From NCBI GenBank assembly GCA_964250755.1, contig CAXUHB010000023.1:1-64000 (forward strand): a stretch of DNA of 64,000 nucleotides, read 5' to 3'. Shown piece after piece: positions 1 through 10,410 of the stretch. The notes under the pieces were generated by a model, which saw nothing but the letters and a program-made list of their open reading frames with translations, did not search any database and was not told the origin of the DNA. Source of the DNA: DASWOJ01 sp964250755. Its GTDB lineage: Bacteria > Pseudomonadota > Alphaproteobacteria > Acetobacterales > Acetobacteraceae. Made by a program: the position numbers and the translations under genes. Position 1 is the stretch's first letter. The number at the start of each line of letters is the position of its first letter.

Positions 1-922
1 CGTTGCCGGTCATGTGCCGCATGTAGTTGCGCCCGACCTGGCCGCTGCTGTTGGCCAGCCCGTCCGGGAACTTGGCGCTGGCGCTGTTCAGCAGCAGCCG
101 CGGGCTTTCGATGCTGTTGCCTGCCACGCAGACCACGCGCGCCTTCTGCCGATGCATCGCGCCGTCCGAGCTGGCATAGACGACGCCGGTCACCTTGCCG
201 GTGTCGTCGTGCTCGATCCGGACGACATGGCTTTCCGGGCGGACCTCCAGCCGTCCGGTCTCCTCGCCCTTCGGGATCTCGCTGACCAGCGTGCTCCACT
301 TCGCGCCGGACTTGCAGCCCTGAAAGCAGAATCCGATCTGCTGACAGGACCCACGGCCGTCGCGCGGCTGGCTGTTGATCGCCATGCGTCCGGTGCTGAC
401 CTCCTTGTAGCCGATCTTGCGGGCGCCTGCCTCCATGACCCGGAAGTTGTTGTTGCCGGGCAAGCCCGGGATGCCGTTGGTGCGGGTGACGCCCATCTTG
501 TCCTCGGCCCGGGCATAGTAGGGCGCGAGGTCGGCGAGGGTGATCGGCCAGTCCAGGAGGTTGGCGTCGGGCAGCGCGCCGTAGTGGTCGCGTATGCGGA
601 ACTCATGCTCCTCGAACCGCAGCGACGCCCCGGCCCAATGCGTGGTCGAGCCGCCGACCGCCTTCACGATCCAGGCCGGCAGGTTCGGGAAGTCCTTGCC
701 GACGCGCCAACTGCCGGAGGTCGTCCGCATATCGGACCAGGCGAGCTGCGCGAAGCTGGCCCACTCGTCGTTGACGAAGTCCTGCATCTCGTAGCGGCCG
801 CCGGCCTCCAGGATCACGACGCGGACGCCCCTCTGCGCCAGTTCGTTGCCCAGGGTGCCGCCGCCGGCGCCGGAGCCGATGATGACGACGACACCGTCGT
901 CGTTCAGGTCGAATTGCGCCAT
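1..922 (-). CDS. GMC family oxidoreductase, gluconate 2-dehydrogenase-like flavoprotein (partial)
   Basis: FAD-dependent oxidoreductase of the GMC family. The N-terminal 307 codons are present and the C-terminal catalytic part runs off the window start. The dinucleotide-binding motif VVIIGSGAGGG lies at about residues 12-22 and VVILEAGGR follows at about 35-43. The stretch AVGGSTTHWAGAS is the usual GMC second motif. The gene starts 12 bases after the gluconate 2-dehydrogenase subunit 3 gene ends, which is the normal partner order. Electrons probably pass to the cytochrome c encoded upstream. The substrate (sugar acid, polyol or alcohol) cannot be read from the sequence. Confidence 0.85.
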   Translation of the reverse strand, partial: MAQFDLNDDGVVVIIGSGAGGGTLGNELAQRGVRVVILEAGGRYEMQDFVNDEWASFAQLAWSDMRTTSGSWRVGKDFPNLPAWIVKAVGGSTTHWAGASLRFEEHEFRIRDHYGALPDANLLDWPITLADLAPYYARAEDKMGVTRTNGIPGLPGNNNFRVMEAGARKIGYKEVSTGRMAINSQPRDGRGSCQQIGFCFQGCKSGAKWSTLVSEIPKGEETGRLEVRPESHVVRIEHDDTGKVTGVVYASSDGAMHRQKARVVCVAGNSIESPRLLLNSASAKFPDGLANSSGQVGRNYMRHMTGN

Positions 923-934
923 GTTCGTTCTCCC

Positions 935-1480
935 CTAAACCGACTTCGGCAGCCAATCTATGTCGTCGAACCCCCGCGCCAGGTAGCCGCCATGCTCGGC
1001 GGACGACCCCTCGTAGCCGAACTTCGGCCAGATCTCCGGCTGGTTGTACAGCGAGACCACCAGGTCCGCCCTCAGGGTGCGGAAGAACTTCGTGTGCTCG
1101 ATCCCGCGCAGCAGGGCGACGCGGTCGGCCTCCCACGCGACGTTCAGGTAGGGGCTGCCGTGCCGCTCCCCGGCGTCCGCGTCCAGCCGGGCCACGCCGT
1201 CGGCGACCATCTGCCTCAGCGCGTCGTCCTTGCCGGCCTTGGCGTCCCAGGGCGTGATGGCGCGGACGTAGAAGGCATCGCCGATGTGGTCGTGCGGGTA
1301 GATGTCGCGGGCGGCGCGCACCAGCGTGGCCATCGCGTGCGGCGCGATGATCTTGGCGTCGGCCGCCCAGGCCGCGGTCGCGCTGATGCTGGCCCCCGCG
1401 GCGATGGCAGCCGGCGCTGCCGCGGCAGTGCGAATGAAGCCGCGACGGCTGAACCCGGTGCGGCGGTCAATCTCTCGCAT
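935..1480 (-). CDS. Gluconate 2-dehydrogenase subunit 3 family protein, Tat-exported
   Basis: 181 residues with a twin-arginine signal: SRRGFI at residues 11-16, then an Ala-rich hydrophobic stretch to about residue 40. The mature part matches the gluconate 2-dehydrogenase subunit 3 family (for example the motif ITPWDAKAGKDDALRQ and the C-terminal FDDIDWLPKS). In known complexes this small subunit accompanies the GMC flavoprotein through the Tat system, so the flavoprotein just downstream, which shows no signal of its own, is probably exported with it. Its start lies 26 bases after the stop of the glyoxalase-fold gene. Confidence 0.85.
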   Translation of the reverse strand: MREIDRRTGFSRRGFIRTAAAAPAAIAAGASISATAAWAADAKIIAPHAMATLVRAARDIYPHDHIGDAFYVRAITPWDAKAGKDDALRQMVADGVARLDADAGERHGSPYLNVAWEADRVALLRGIEHTKFFRTLRADLVVSLYNQPEIWPKFGYEGSSAEHGGYLARGFDDIDWLPKSV

Positions 1481-1506
1481 GGTGTGTCCTCCCTGGTTTT
1501 GTCGTG

Positions 1507-1902
1507 TCAGCCGAAGCGTCCGCCTCGCTGCAGCACCTCGATGCTGTAGCCGTCGGGGTCCTTGACAAAGAAGAAGCGGCCCAGCAGCGCACCCTCCCGC
1601 ATCAGTTCGCGGATCGGACCGGGGCTGGCGCCGGCGGCCTCCATTCTGGATCGTTCGGCATCCAGGTCCTCCACGGCCACAGCCAGGTGGCCGTAGCCGT
1701 CGCCGGTGTCGTACGGTTCCGTCCGTCCGGCGTTGACCGTCAGCTCCAGCTCGAACGGGCTGGACGGGTCGCGCAGGTAGATGAGCGTGAATCCCTCGAA
1801 CGGGTAGCGGTCCGCGACCTCCAGCCCCAGGCAGACCCGGTAGAAGGCGACCGACCGCGCCTCGTCCAGGACGCGGAGCATCGAATGGATCGGCTTGGCC
1901 AT
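1507..1902 (-). CDS. VOC family protein, glyoxalase I-like
   Basis: 131-residue single-domain protein of the vicinal oxygen chelate fold. The four glyoxalase I metal ligands can be assigned to H6, E53 (or E51), H72 and E122, so lactoylglutathione lyase activity is plausible. Start chosen at the ATG that overlaps the cytochrome gene stop by one base (TGATG), because the reading frame upstream overlaps that gene entirely. Its place in a GMC-dehydrogenase cluster could mean it detoxifies a ketoaldehyde product; this is inference. Confidence 0.75.
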   Translation of the reverse strand: MAKPIHSMLRVLDEARSVAFYRVCLGLEVADRYPFEGFTLIYLRDPSSPFELELTVNAGRTEPYDTGDGYGHLAVAVEDLDAERSRMEAAGASPGPIRELMREGALLGRFFFVKDPDGYSIEVLQRGGRFG

Positions 1903-2258
1903 CAGCCGCGCTCCTTCAGGTACGCAATGATGGCCTGCCGCACCTCGGGCTTGGACTGGCGGTAGCCCATGACGCCGCCCTTGATGACGGCTTGGGGGTT
2001 GGCGAGGTAGGGATCGAGGTGCGCCTCGTCCCACGCCCAATCCGCGGCGGCGAACCCGGCGGAATACTTGTAGCCCGCCAAGCTGCCGGCCTGGCGCCCA
2101 TAGACGCCAGCCAGGTTCGGCCCCTGCCGGACCTCGCCGGGCTGAAGCGAGTGGCATGTGGCGCACTGCGTGCGGAACAGTGCGGCCCCGTCCGGGGCCG
2201 CCGGCTCGGGCAGTGCGACCTGCGCGCGGGTGGCTGCGGGTAGGCACAGCAGAGCCAA
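1902..2258 (-). CDS. Monohaem class I cytochrome c
   Basis: About 118 residues. One haem-attachment site CATCH (C32, C35, H36) and a likely distal ligand M97 in GGVMGYRQ. The N-terminus is a short hydrophobic signal ending near TRAQVA, so the protein is periplasmic. No ATG is available in frame; the start is taken as TTG at 2258, and an upstream non-ATG start is possible. First gene of the minus-strand cluster leading to the GMC dehydrogenase, so it is a candidate electron acceptor. Confidence 0.75.
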   Translation of the reverse strand: MALLCLPAATRAQVALPEPAAPDGAALFRTQCATCHSLQPGEVRQGPNLAGVYGRQAGSLAGYKYSAGFAAADWAWDEAHLDPYLANPQAVIKGGVMGYRQSKPEVRQAIIAYLKERG

Positions 2259-2423
2259 AAGCAGGATGTGGCGCGTCGTCGCCTCCCTGGTCAGCGGCCC
2301 TTGAGGGCCTGTTGACCGGAGGTTAAGCCCGCCGCCTGCAGCTATGCAACTGCAAGTTGCCTGCGGGTCAGCGACGCTTGCCCATCGCAGGCTGGCCCGG
2401 CTGGACCCGGGCCAGGGCGGCTG

Positions 2424-2798
2424 TCAGAAGTCGTGCCAGTTCTTCTCCATATCGCACTTCGCCACCGACGTGCCGGTGTCGGACAGGTTGTTGATCTTCA
2501 TCTGGCGGATGGAGCCGGACTGGCGGATCAGCATGTCCGTCTCCATCACGTTCCGCCTCATCAAGCCGTCATAGTAGGTCTTCATGCGCACGGTGGTGAT
2601 GTCGCCTGAGGTGGTCGGCCCCTTGATGACCTCGATGGTGGCCTTCTCGGCGTTGACCGTCTTGTGCATGCAGGTGACAACCTGCTGGCGGAACAGCTCG
2701 ACCCAGTTGAGGTCGGCGGCGCGTGCGGGCGCGGTGCCGGCCAGTGCGCCCAGCACGGTGGCGGTCACAAGCAGGCGGCTGTTGCGGCAGGTCGGCAT
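2424..2798 (-). CDS. Small secreted protein of unknown function
   Basis: 124 residues. Residues 1-27 form a Sec-type signal peptide (positively charged start, hydrophobic core, cleavage after APARAA). The mature part has two cysteines (in VVTCMHKT and AKCDMEKN) that could form a disulfide. I do not recognise a family. It stands alone between the cytochrome cluster and lipB, in the same orientation. Confidence 0.6.
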   Translation of the reverse strand: MPTCRNSRLLVTATVLGALAGTAPARAADLNWVELFRQQVVTCMHKTVNAEKATIEVIKGPTTSGDITTVRMKTYYDGLMRRNVMETDMLIRQSGSIRQMKINNLSDTGTSVAKCDMEKNWHDF

Positions 2799-2898
2799 CG
2801 TGGCATCCTTTGCATCGGTTGCGGAGGCGGGCCGCCTTGGCCCGCCGGCAAATGGATAGCCCTGTGTCGCCGAAGGTGCAATGATCGGGGCTGGGCGC

Positions 2899-3603
2899 TC
2901 AGCCCCCGAACACCTCGCCCCCGAACACTTCCCCCCAGGCCGCCCGCAGCGCCAGGTCGGCGTCGGCCATCGTGGCCGGCAGTCCCAGCGCGTGCAGGCT
3001 GGTCACCCCGTGGTCCGCAATCCCGCACGGCACGATCCCGCCGAAGTGCCCCAGATCCGGTTCCACGTTCAGCGACACCCCATGCCAGCTTACCCACCGC
3101 GTCACCCGCACCCCGATGGCGCCGATCTTTGCCTCCGTTCCCGCTGCCCGGTCGGCAACCCAGATGCCCACCCGCCCCGCCCGCCGTTCCCCCCGCACGT
3201 TGAAGCGGTCCAGCGCCCGGATCAGCCACTCTTCCAGCCCTTCCACGAACCGCCGGATGTCCCGCGCCGGCACCCTCCCGTGCGGGCGCTGCAGGTCCAG
3301 CATGACGTAGGCCACGCGCTGGCCCGGACCATGATATGTCCACTGCCCGCCCCGCCCGGCGGCATGTGTCGGGAACCGCCCGGGGTCGGCCAGGTCCTCC
3401 AGCCGGGCGGACGTGCCCGCGGTGTACAACGGCGGATGCTCCACCAACCACACCTGCTCCGCCGCCGTGCCCGCCCGTATCGCGTCGGCCCGCGCCTGCA
3501 TGACGGCCAGCGCCGCCGGGTAGGGCACGGGATCGTCCTCAATCCTCCAGTCCACGGCGGGCAGGCCGCCTGCAAGCGGCGGGATTGAAGCGGCCGCGGC
3601 CAT
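2899..3603 (-). CDS. lipB: Lipoyl(octanoyl) transferase
   Basis: Transfers octanoyl groups from acyl carrier protein to the lipoyl domains of 2-oxoacid dehydrogenases and the glycine cleavage H protein. 234 residues. The substrate-cavity motif GGQWTYHGPGQ is at 85-95. The catalytic pair is K159 (AKIGAIGVRV) and C193 (GGIVPCGIADHG). Cytoplasmic. The extreme C-terminus carries a duplicated GEVFGG. Transcribed away from the adjacent tRNA-Leu gene. Confidence 0.95.
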   Translation of the reverse strand: MAAAASIPPLAGGLPAVDWRIEDDPVPYPAALAVMQARADAIRAGTAAEQVWLVEHPPLYTAGTSARLEDLADPGRFPTHAAGRGGQWTYHGPGQRVAYVMLDLQRPHGRVPARDIRRFVEGLEEWLIRALDRFNVRGERRAGRVGIWVADRAAGTEAKIGAIGVRVTRWVSWHGVSLNVEPDLGHFGGIVPCGIADHGVTSLHALGLPATMADADLALRAAWGEVFGGEVFGG

Positions 3604-3627
3604 CCGCTATACCGCCCGAGGCACGAT

Positions 3628-3710
3628 GCGGTCGTGGCGAAATGGTAGACGCGCAAGCTTGAGGTGCTTGTGGGGGAAACCCTGTGGAAGTTCGAGTCTT
3701 CTCGACCGCA
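3628..3710 (+). tRNA. tRNA-Leu (anticodon GAG)
   Basis: 83 bases without encoded CCA. Acceptor stem GCGGTCG pairs with CGACCGC, followed by discriminator A. Anticodon stem CAAGC/GCTTG encloses the loop TTGAGGT, giving anticodon GAG (reads CUU/CUC). A long class II variable arm follows, then the T loop TTCGAGT. It sits in the gap between lipB and the glycosyltransferase gene, both on the opposite strand. Confidence 0.95.
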
Positions 3711-3724
3711 TACCCGCCCCGTCC

Positions 3725-6232
3725 TTAACCGCTGAAGCCTGGGCGCCGTCGCTGCCGCCGCCGGGCCTGAAGCGTATCCAGGGCCTCCCGCCGCGTCTCC
3801 ACTGTGGCGCGCACGTCGGATAGGGTGTTCAGCACTTCTCCCCAGAACCCGTCCTTGTCCGGCGGCGCCAGGTCTTCCGGGCGGCCGGGACGCCCCTCGA
3901 AGAAGCCGTGCGCGGCGTAGTGGCCGTAAGCCGTGATCTGCCCGGCGGCCACCGCCTGCTCCACGTCGGTGTTGACCGACACGTACCAGGCCGCGTCGAA
4001 GTCGCCGGGTGGCAGCAGGCGCCGGACCAGCGTTGTCCGCGTCAGGGCCAGCGCCCGCTCCAACTCCGACAGCGGCATCGGACGGCGCAGCCGCACGCGG
4101 CCCAGCGCGTCCGCCCAGCCCTGCAGGCCCGGACCCGATGCCATGCGGGCCGCCGGCAGGGTGGGCCGGGGCATCCCGTTCAGGCAAATCTGCCGCGCCC
4201 GCTCCAGCCCGGCGATCCAGCCGGGATGGTCGTTGCGGCACAGGATGGGGGTGGGCAGGCTGGTGTCGCGGTAGGGCCGGGCGTCGCTGAACACCCCGGC
4301 CAGGCCGGTCACGAGCGCCTCCAGCACCTTGATGTCGCTCTTGCCGTCAATGAAGTCCTGCGTTGCCGGATCGGCCTCCGTGTCCAGCGGCGCGACCAGG
4401 ATGGCCGGCGCCAAGCTCCGCAGATGCTGCAGGTAAGCGTGGTAGGGCATCATGCCCAGGTGCTCGGTCTCCACCCCGCCCTCCAGTGCCAGCCCCGGCG
4501 GCGGGGCGCCGATGCAGACCAGCCGCAGGCCGTAGCCCAGACAGAAGTCGCGCACGGCGCGCACGATGCCCAGGTAGCCGCCCGTCAGCGCCGGCGTGTC
4601 GCTGGATGCCCATACCACGCACGTCGGAGGTGCGGGCGCGACCCAGGACGGCTGCTCCGACGCGAGGTTGCAGCAGGTCAAGGCGCGGTCCACCAGCGTC
4701 GCGTGCGCGTGCTCCTGCAGCAACGCGGCCAGCCGGTCGCTGCCGGTGGTCAGCGCCGTGCAGCCGCGCACCAGGCTGCGCGACGCCTGCAGCTGCGCCG
4801 GCGAGAACGGGCGGCGGTAGGCCGGCGACACCAGCAGGTTGTCGTCCATGTCCAGCAGGTAGGGCCGGCCCAGCCCGCCCAGCGCCAGCGCCAGGTCCGG
4901 CGGCAGGTCCCGCTGCACCCAGATCGCGTCGAAGGCCGGATCCGCCTCGGCCGGGCGGGTGCTGAACCTCAGCCGCCCCTTGCTCCAAATGGCATAGCCG
5001 CCGATGCCGCCCTCCCGGTGCAGCGCGCCCAGCGGCAGGTCCACGCGGATCGCCTGCATGTTGGCGCCCTGTTCCGACAGCACCAGGACCTGCGGCGGCG
5101 CCTCGGGCTGCGGGGCAGCGGCGCGGGGCGTCCTGCGCCGGCGCGGCGCCCGCATGGCCCCGGCCAACGCGTCGAGCAGTACCGCCGCGGCCTCCGCAGG
5201 ATCGAACCAGCGTGCGGCGCACTCGTGCGCAGCGCCGGACATCGCGCCCAGCGCATCCGGCGGCAGCGCCGCCAGGACGTCCAGCGCCTGTTCGAGCGCG
5301 CCGCTGTCCGGCGGCGCCCCGGCGGGAACCGCCGTCGCGGCGCCGGCCCGCGCCAGTTGCCGGGCCAAGTCCCCGGCGCAGTTCGTCAGCAGCGGCACCC
5401 CATGCGCCAGGGCGTCAATGACATGCGGCGGGCCGGCCAAACGCCGCCCTGGCACGTCGTCGGCGAGGTCAAGGAACACGCTGCCGGGTTCATACCCTTC
5501 CAGCAACGTCCTGAGGTCCACTGCCGCCGAAGGGCGGACGGCGGTCATGCGCTCCAAGTCGTGGATGGCTCGCATCGTCGTCACGCCGCCAGCCGGGCCG
5601 GCAATCTCCGGCGGCGGCGCGATATGCAGTTCCACCCCACGGTCCCCGCACCACGCCGCAGCCCGCGCCAGCCATGCCAGGCCGCCCGGGCGCAGGTGCA
5701 GCCCGCCCGCGACGTGCAGGCGGCGGAGCGCGGCGGCGCCGGGCAGCGGCGGCAGGCTCAGCTCCGGGGGCGCCGTATAAGGCACGATGGTGGAAGGCGG
5801 CGAGTCCACCCCCAGCGCCGCGGTCCAGTATCCATCCTGGCCGGCGGACCCCGTCAGCGCCAGGCCGGCGCCGGCCAAGTGCCGTGCGGCCTCCGCCTGG
5901 TCCCCGGGCTGGACGCTTGCCCCGTGCAGGTCGCAGACGTGCAGGACGCCCGGCCCGAATGGGGTCCACAGCAGCGGCTGCATCCAGACGACGACCTCGG
6001 GCCGCAGCCGGCTGAGCAGATCCAGGCAGGTGCGCCGGCTGTGCCGCAACGCTGGCCCGCCCCCATCCCCCCCATCCCTGCGCGGGGCGGACTCGTCCGG
6101 GATGGACACGCTGACCTCGTGGCCGCCGGAGGTCAGGGCCGCCGCCAGTTGCGCCGCCCGCAGCCCGGCGCCGCTGGCCGGCCCATCAAGCACCGCCGGC
6201 ACATCGTCCGCAAACAGGTGGATGCGGGACAC
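3725..6232 (-). CDS. Large two-part glycosyltransferase-like protein
   Basis: 835 residues, GTG start. The N-terminal part (about 1-360) begins like a GT-B glycosyltransferase (SRIHLFADD, then GAGLRAAQLAAAL). A second part (about 380-730) begins PQVLVLSEQGANMQAIRVDL and reads like another glycosyltransferase lobe (for example YLLDMDDNLLVS and SDIKVLEALVTG). The C-terminus (about 755-800) carries the WYVSVNTDVEQAV / HYAAHGFFEGRPG module found at the ends of many alphaproteobacterial surface-polysaccharide glycosyltransferases. It follows a small gene by 7 bases. Likely role in surface polysaccharide or glycoprotein synthesis; donor and acceptor unknown. Confidence 0.7.
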   Translation of the reverse strand: MSRIHLFADDVPAVLDGPASGAGLRAAQLAAALTSGGHEVSVSIPDESAPRRDGGDGGGPALRHSRRTCLDLLSRLRPEVVVWMQPLLWTPFGPGVLHVCDLHGASVQPGDQAEAARHLAGAGLALTGSAGQDGYWTAALGVDSPPSTIVPYTAPPELSLPPLPGAAALRRLHVAGGLHLRPGGLAWLARAAAWCGDRGVELHIAPPPEIAGPAGGVTTMRAIHDLERMTAVRPSAAVDLRTLLEGYEPGSVFLDLADDVPGRRLAGPPHVIDALAHGVPLLTNCAGDLARQLARAGAATAVPAGAPPDSGALEQALDVLAALPPDALGAMSGAAHECAARWFDPAEAAAVLLDALAGAMRAPRRRRTPRAAAPQPEAPPQVLVLSEQGANMQAIRVDLPLGALHREGGIGGYAIWSKGRLRFSTRPAEADPAFDAIWVQRDLPPDLALALGGLGRPYLLDMDDNLLVSPAYRRPFSPAQLQASRSLVRGCTALTTGSDRLAALLQEHAHATLVDRALTCCNLASEQPSWVAPAPPTCVVWASSDTPALTGGYLGIVRAVRDFCLGYGLRLVCIGAPPPGLALEGGVETEHLGMMPYHAYLQHLRSLAPAILVAPLDTEADPATQDFIDGKSDIKVLEALVTGLAGVFSDARPYRDTSLPTPILCRNDHPGWIAGLERARQICLNGMPRPTLPAARMASGPGLQGWADALGRVRLRRPMPLSELERALALTRTTLVRRLLPPGDFDAAWYVSVNTDVEQAVAAGQITAYGHYAAHGFFEGRPGRPEDLAPPDKDGFWGEVLNTLSDVRATVETRREALDTLQARRRQRRRPGFSG

Positions 6233-6239
6233 GGCGCCG

Positions 6240-6644
6240 CTACGTCAGCTCGGCCAGGGCGGCCTGCATCTCCGCAAGCTGCCCCTCTTGCAGGCGCAGC
6301 AGCGCCAGCAGCTCGGTGAAGGCCGCAACCCCACGCTCGTCGGCGCGCGGCATCCGCCGCGGGGCGTCATGGAGCGGCGGCAACCCCGCCAGCGCCGCCT
6401 GCTGGGCGCGTAGAACGGCGGCGGCGGCGGCAACCTCGGGGTCGCCCGTCCGCCGGTCCAGCGCCGCCAGGATCAACCCCGCGGCAACGTCCAGCCCGCC
6501 AGCGTCCACCAGCGCAGCCACCTCCGGCGGCCCGAACGGCGCCGGGGCAGCCGCGTCCGGCAGGGCGGACGCCTCGGCCGCGCCAGGTGCGGGCTGCGAG
6601 GAGGCAGGCGGGGAGGGGGCGGTGCTGGTCTTCCTACGGGCCAC
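6240..6644 (-). CDS. Small Ala-rich protein upstream of the glycosyltransferase
   Basis: 134 residues from a GTG start at 6644 (MARRKTSTAPSPP), chosen because an AGGACC stretch lies just upstream; a TTG at 6713 is also open. The first 35 residues are Pro/Ala-rich and probably disordered. The rest is helical, ending in a Leu/Ala/Gln heptad-like tail (LLALLRLQEGQLAEMQ). No family recognised. The 7-base spacing to the glycosyltransferase gene suggests joint expression. Confidence 0.5.
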   Translation of the reverse strand: MARRKTSTAPSPPASSQPAPGAAEASALPDAAAPAPFGPPEVAALVDAGGLDVAAGLILAALDRRTGDPEVAAAAAVLRAQQAALAGLPPLHDAPRRMPRADERGVAAFTELLALLRLQEGQLAEMQAALAELT

Positions 6645-6802
6645 TGCAAGGTCCTGTCGCGCAACGGCTGGGGGGCCGGCCGGCACATTCGTCCGGCGCA
6701 GGCGTTCCGGCAAGTCCGGCCGGATGCGCCGAGGTCAGCACGGGTTTGCCCTGCACGCCCGCCGCGGGCACCATGCGGCATCCGAACGACGAGGCACCCA
6801 GG

Positions 6803-9109
<2,307 letters not shown>

Positions 9110-9119
9110 GACCCCATCC

Positions 9120-9554
9120 ATGATTCCCGTCGCCCTCGGCCTCGCGGCCCTGGCCGTGCTGCTCTGGGCGGCGCGCGGCTTCGCACAGGCGCGGCTGCCC
9201 AACGCCAAGGCGCTGCTGGGCTGGGTGTCGGCGCTGGCCGGGCTTGCGCTGGGCGCCGGGCTGCTGCTGACGGGCCGGTGGCTGGCGGCGCTGCTGGCCG
9301 GCGTCCTTTTCGGCCCGCTGGCGTGGAGCTGGTGGCAGGAAAGCCAGTTGCCGGACGAGTCCCGGGGGCTGCACCTAGCCCGGATGACCCGGGCGGAGGC
9401 TCTGGCGGTGCTGGGCCTGCACGATCCGGTGTCGGACGGCCAGGTCATCGCAGCCTGGACCCGGCTGATGCAGGCGGCCCATTCCGACAGCGGCGGCACC
9501 GAGTGGCTCGCAACCCGCCTGACCGAGGCCCGCAACGCCCTGCTCGGCGGGTAG
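9120..9554 (+). CDS. Membrane-anchored J-domain-like protein with altered HPD motif
   Basis: 144 residues. Two hydrophobic segments (about 1-21 and 33-70) anchor a C-terminal J-like domain (about 85-144). The layout resembles alphaproteobacterial Tim14-type DnaJ-like proteins. The HPD tripeptide needed to stimulate DnaK reads H121-S122-D123 here, within QAAHSDSGGTEW. The surrounding GG..LA..L.EAR pattern is kept. It may have lost co-chaperone function or use a different partner. Follows maeB by 10 bases. Confidence 0.7.
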   Translation: MIPVALGLAALAVLLWAARGFAQARLPNAKALLGWVSALAGLALGAGLLLTGRWLAALLAGVLFGPLAWSWWQESQLPDESRGLHLARMTRAEALAVLGLHDPVSDGQVIAAWTRLMQAAHSDSGGTEWLATRLTEARNALLGG

Positions 9555-9569
9555 GAGCCTTTCACCTCC

Positions 9570-9606
9570 CTGTGCCGCCGCAGGAAAACCTGTGCCGCCG
9601 CAGGAA
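9570..9606. repeat. Short direct repeat, two copies
   Basis: CTGTGCCGCCGCAGGAA occurs at 9570-9586 and again at 9590-9606, a 20-base period. It lies just past the stop of the J-domain gene, at the start of a gene-poor, decayed stretch. Confidence 0.7.
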
Positions 9607-9844
9607 GAGCGGGGTCAGAGAAGCGGCCAGCACCGGCCTGGGGCCAACATGGAACTGGCCCGCCCTGACCTGCGTGGTGGACCATGCGGCCTTCAACCCA
9701 TGCCGGCGCAGAGCCGCCCTCAAAACGCCACGGCCATCTGTTGCTCCGCCCGGCCGGTCGGCATCGGGCGCCCATGGGCAACACCTGCCTCAGCAGGCTT
9801 TGCCGGGCATTGCCTTATGCATTGGCTCGCGCCGGCATCCGCCC

Positions 9845-10092
9845 ACGGATGGCCGCGTGCAACCGGGTGGCGGTGGTGCTGGCGTCGAGCGTTTCCGCCA
9901 CCCATGCCAGCCCGACGTCGGCTTCTTGCGGCTTACGGCGGGGTCCGTGTGAAGTCGGCAGATCAACGACGCGATTGCCGGTGCGTCCTGCCCTACCAAA
10001 CCCTGCAACGCGCATGGCAGCAGCATGCCCTCGGCAGCGACATCCGCCATCACGCAGGGAACACCTGCGGCCAGGCTGTCCAGCACCTTGCC
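9845..10092 (-). pseudogene. Remnant of a glycosyltransferase C-terminal domain, frameshifted
   Basis: Reading from 10092 down, one frame gives GKVLDSLAAGVPCVMADVAA and continues through EGMLLPCALQGLVGQD to about 9930. This is the donor-binding end of group 1 glycosyltransferases. A second frame then continues with GLAWVAETLDASTTATRLHA to about 9845, as expected for the tail of the same protein. The change of frame falls near 9930. The N-terminal two thirds are missing. The large glycosyltransferase at 3725-6232 is not the obvious parent, since its tail differs. Confidence 0.65.
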
Positions 10093-10104
10093 CGGTCGTG
10101 TCCC

Positions 10105-10143
10105 TGGACGTGGTGCAGGAGCGGCACTCCTGCACCACGTCCA
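10105..10143. repeat. 17-bp perfect inverted repeat (hairpin)
   Basis: Arms TGGACGTGGTGCAGGAG (10105-10121) and its exact complement (10127-10143) are separated by five bases (CGGCA). It lies directly at the broken upstream edge of the glycosyltransferase remnant. There is no T-run, so a terminator role is doubtful. It could be a scar of rearrangement or a mobile palindrome. Confidence 0.8.
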
Positions 10144-10354
10144 AGAACACGACCTCTTGAGCACAAACGGTCCAGGGTTCTGTACCGCAACCAAACGGTT
10201 GCGGAACGCCGGCGCCGCCATCCCGGACGCAAATGGACCCTTGCGGCCGCCTCGACCTCGGGACATGCACATGCGTCATAGGCCCTGCCTGACCCGACAC
10301 GGCCCTTGGTGATAAAGGTGTTGGCTCAAAGCCAACTAGAGACTCAAAGCTATT

Positions 10355-10373
10355 GCGAATGACTCTCATTATC
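10355..10373. promoter_or_regulatory. Fur-type iron box
   Basis: GCGAATGACTCTCATTATC contains the inverted repeat AATGA-CTC-TCATT and resembles the Fur consensus GATAATGATAATCATTATC. It is centred about 47 bases ahead of the ATG at 10411, in front of the gene pair ending in hemP. This predicts iron-repressed expression of the haem locus. A small hairpin (TTGGCT-CAA-AGCCAA, 10321-10335) lies just upstream. Confidence 0.7.
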
Positions 10374-10410
10374 GTTTAGGAGGGGGAGGCCACTTGGAAG
10401 GGAGATGCTG

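Noticed and set aside
3908..6319. Long plus-strand frame of about 800 codons opposite the glycosyltransferase
   Set aside because: Arg/Gln/Pro-rich translation without domain features; the minus strand carries recognisable glycosyltransferase motifs.
10300..10345. tRNA-like sequence suggested by a GFEPT-type translation near 10330
   Set aside because: Only a 6-bp hairpin (TTGGCT-CAA-AGCCAA) is present; no cloverleaf can be formed.
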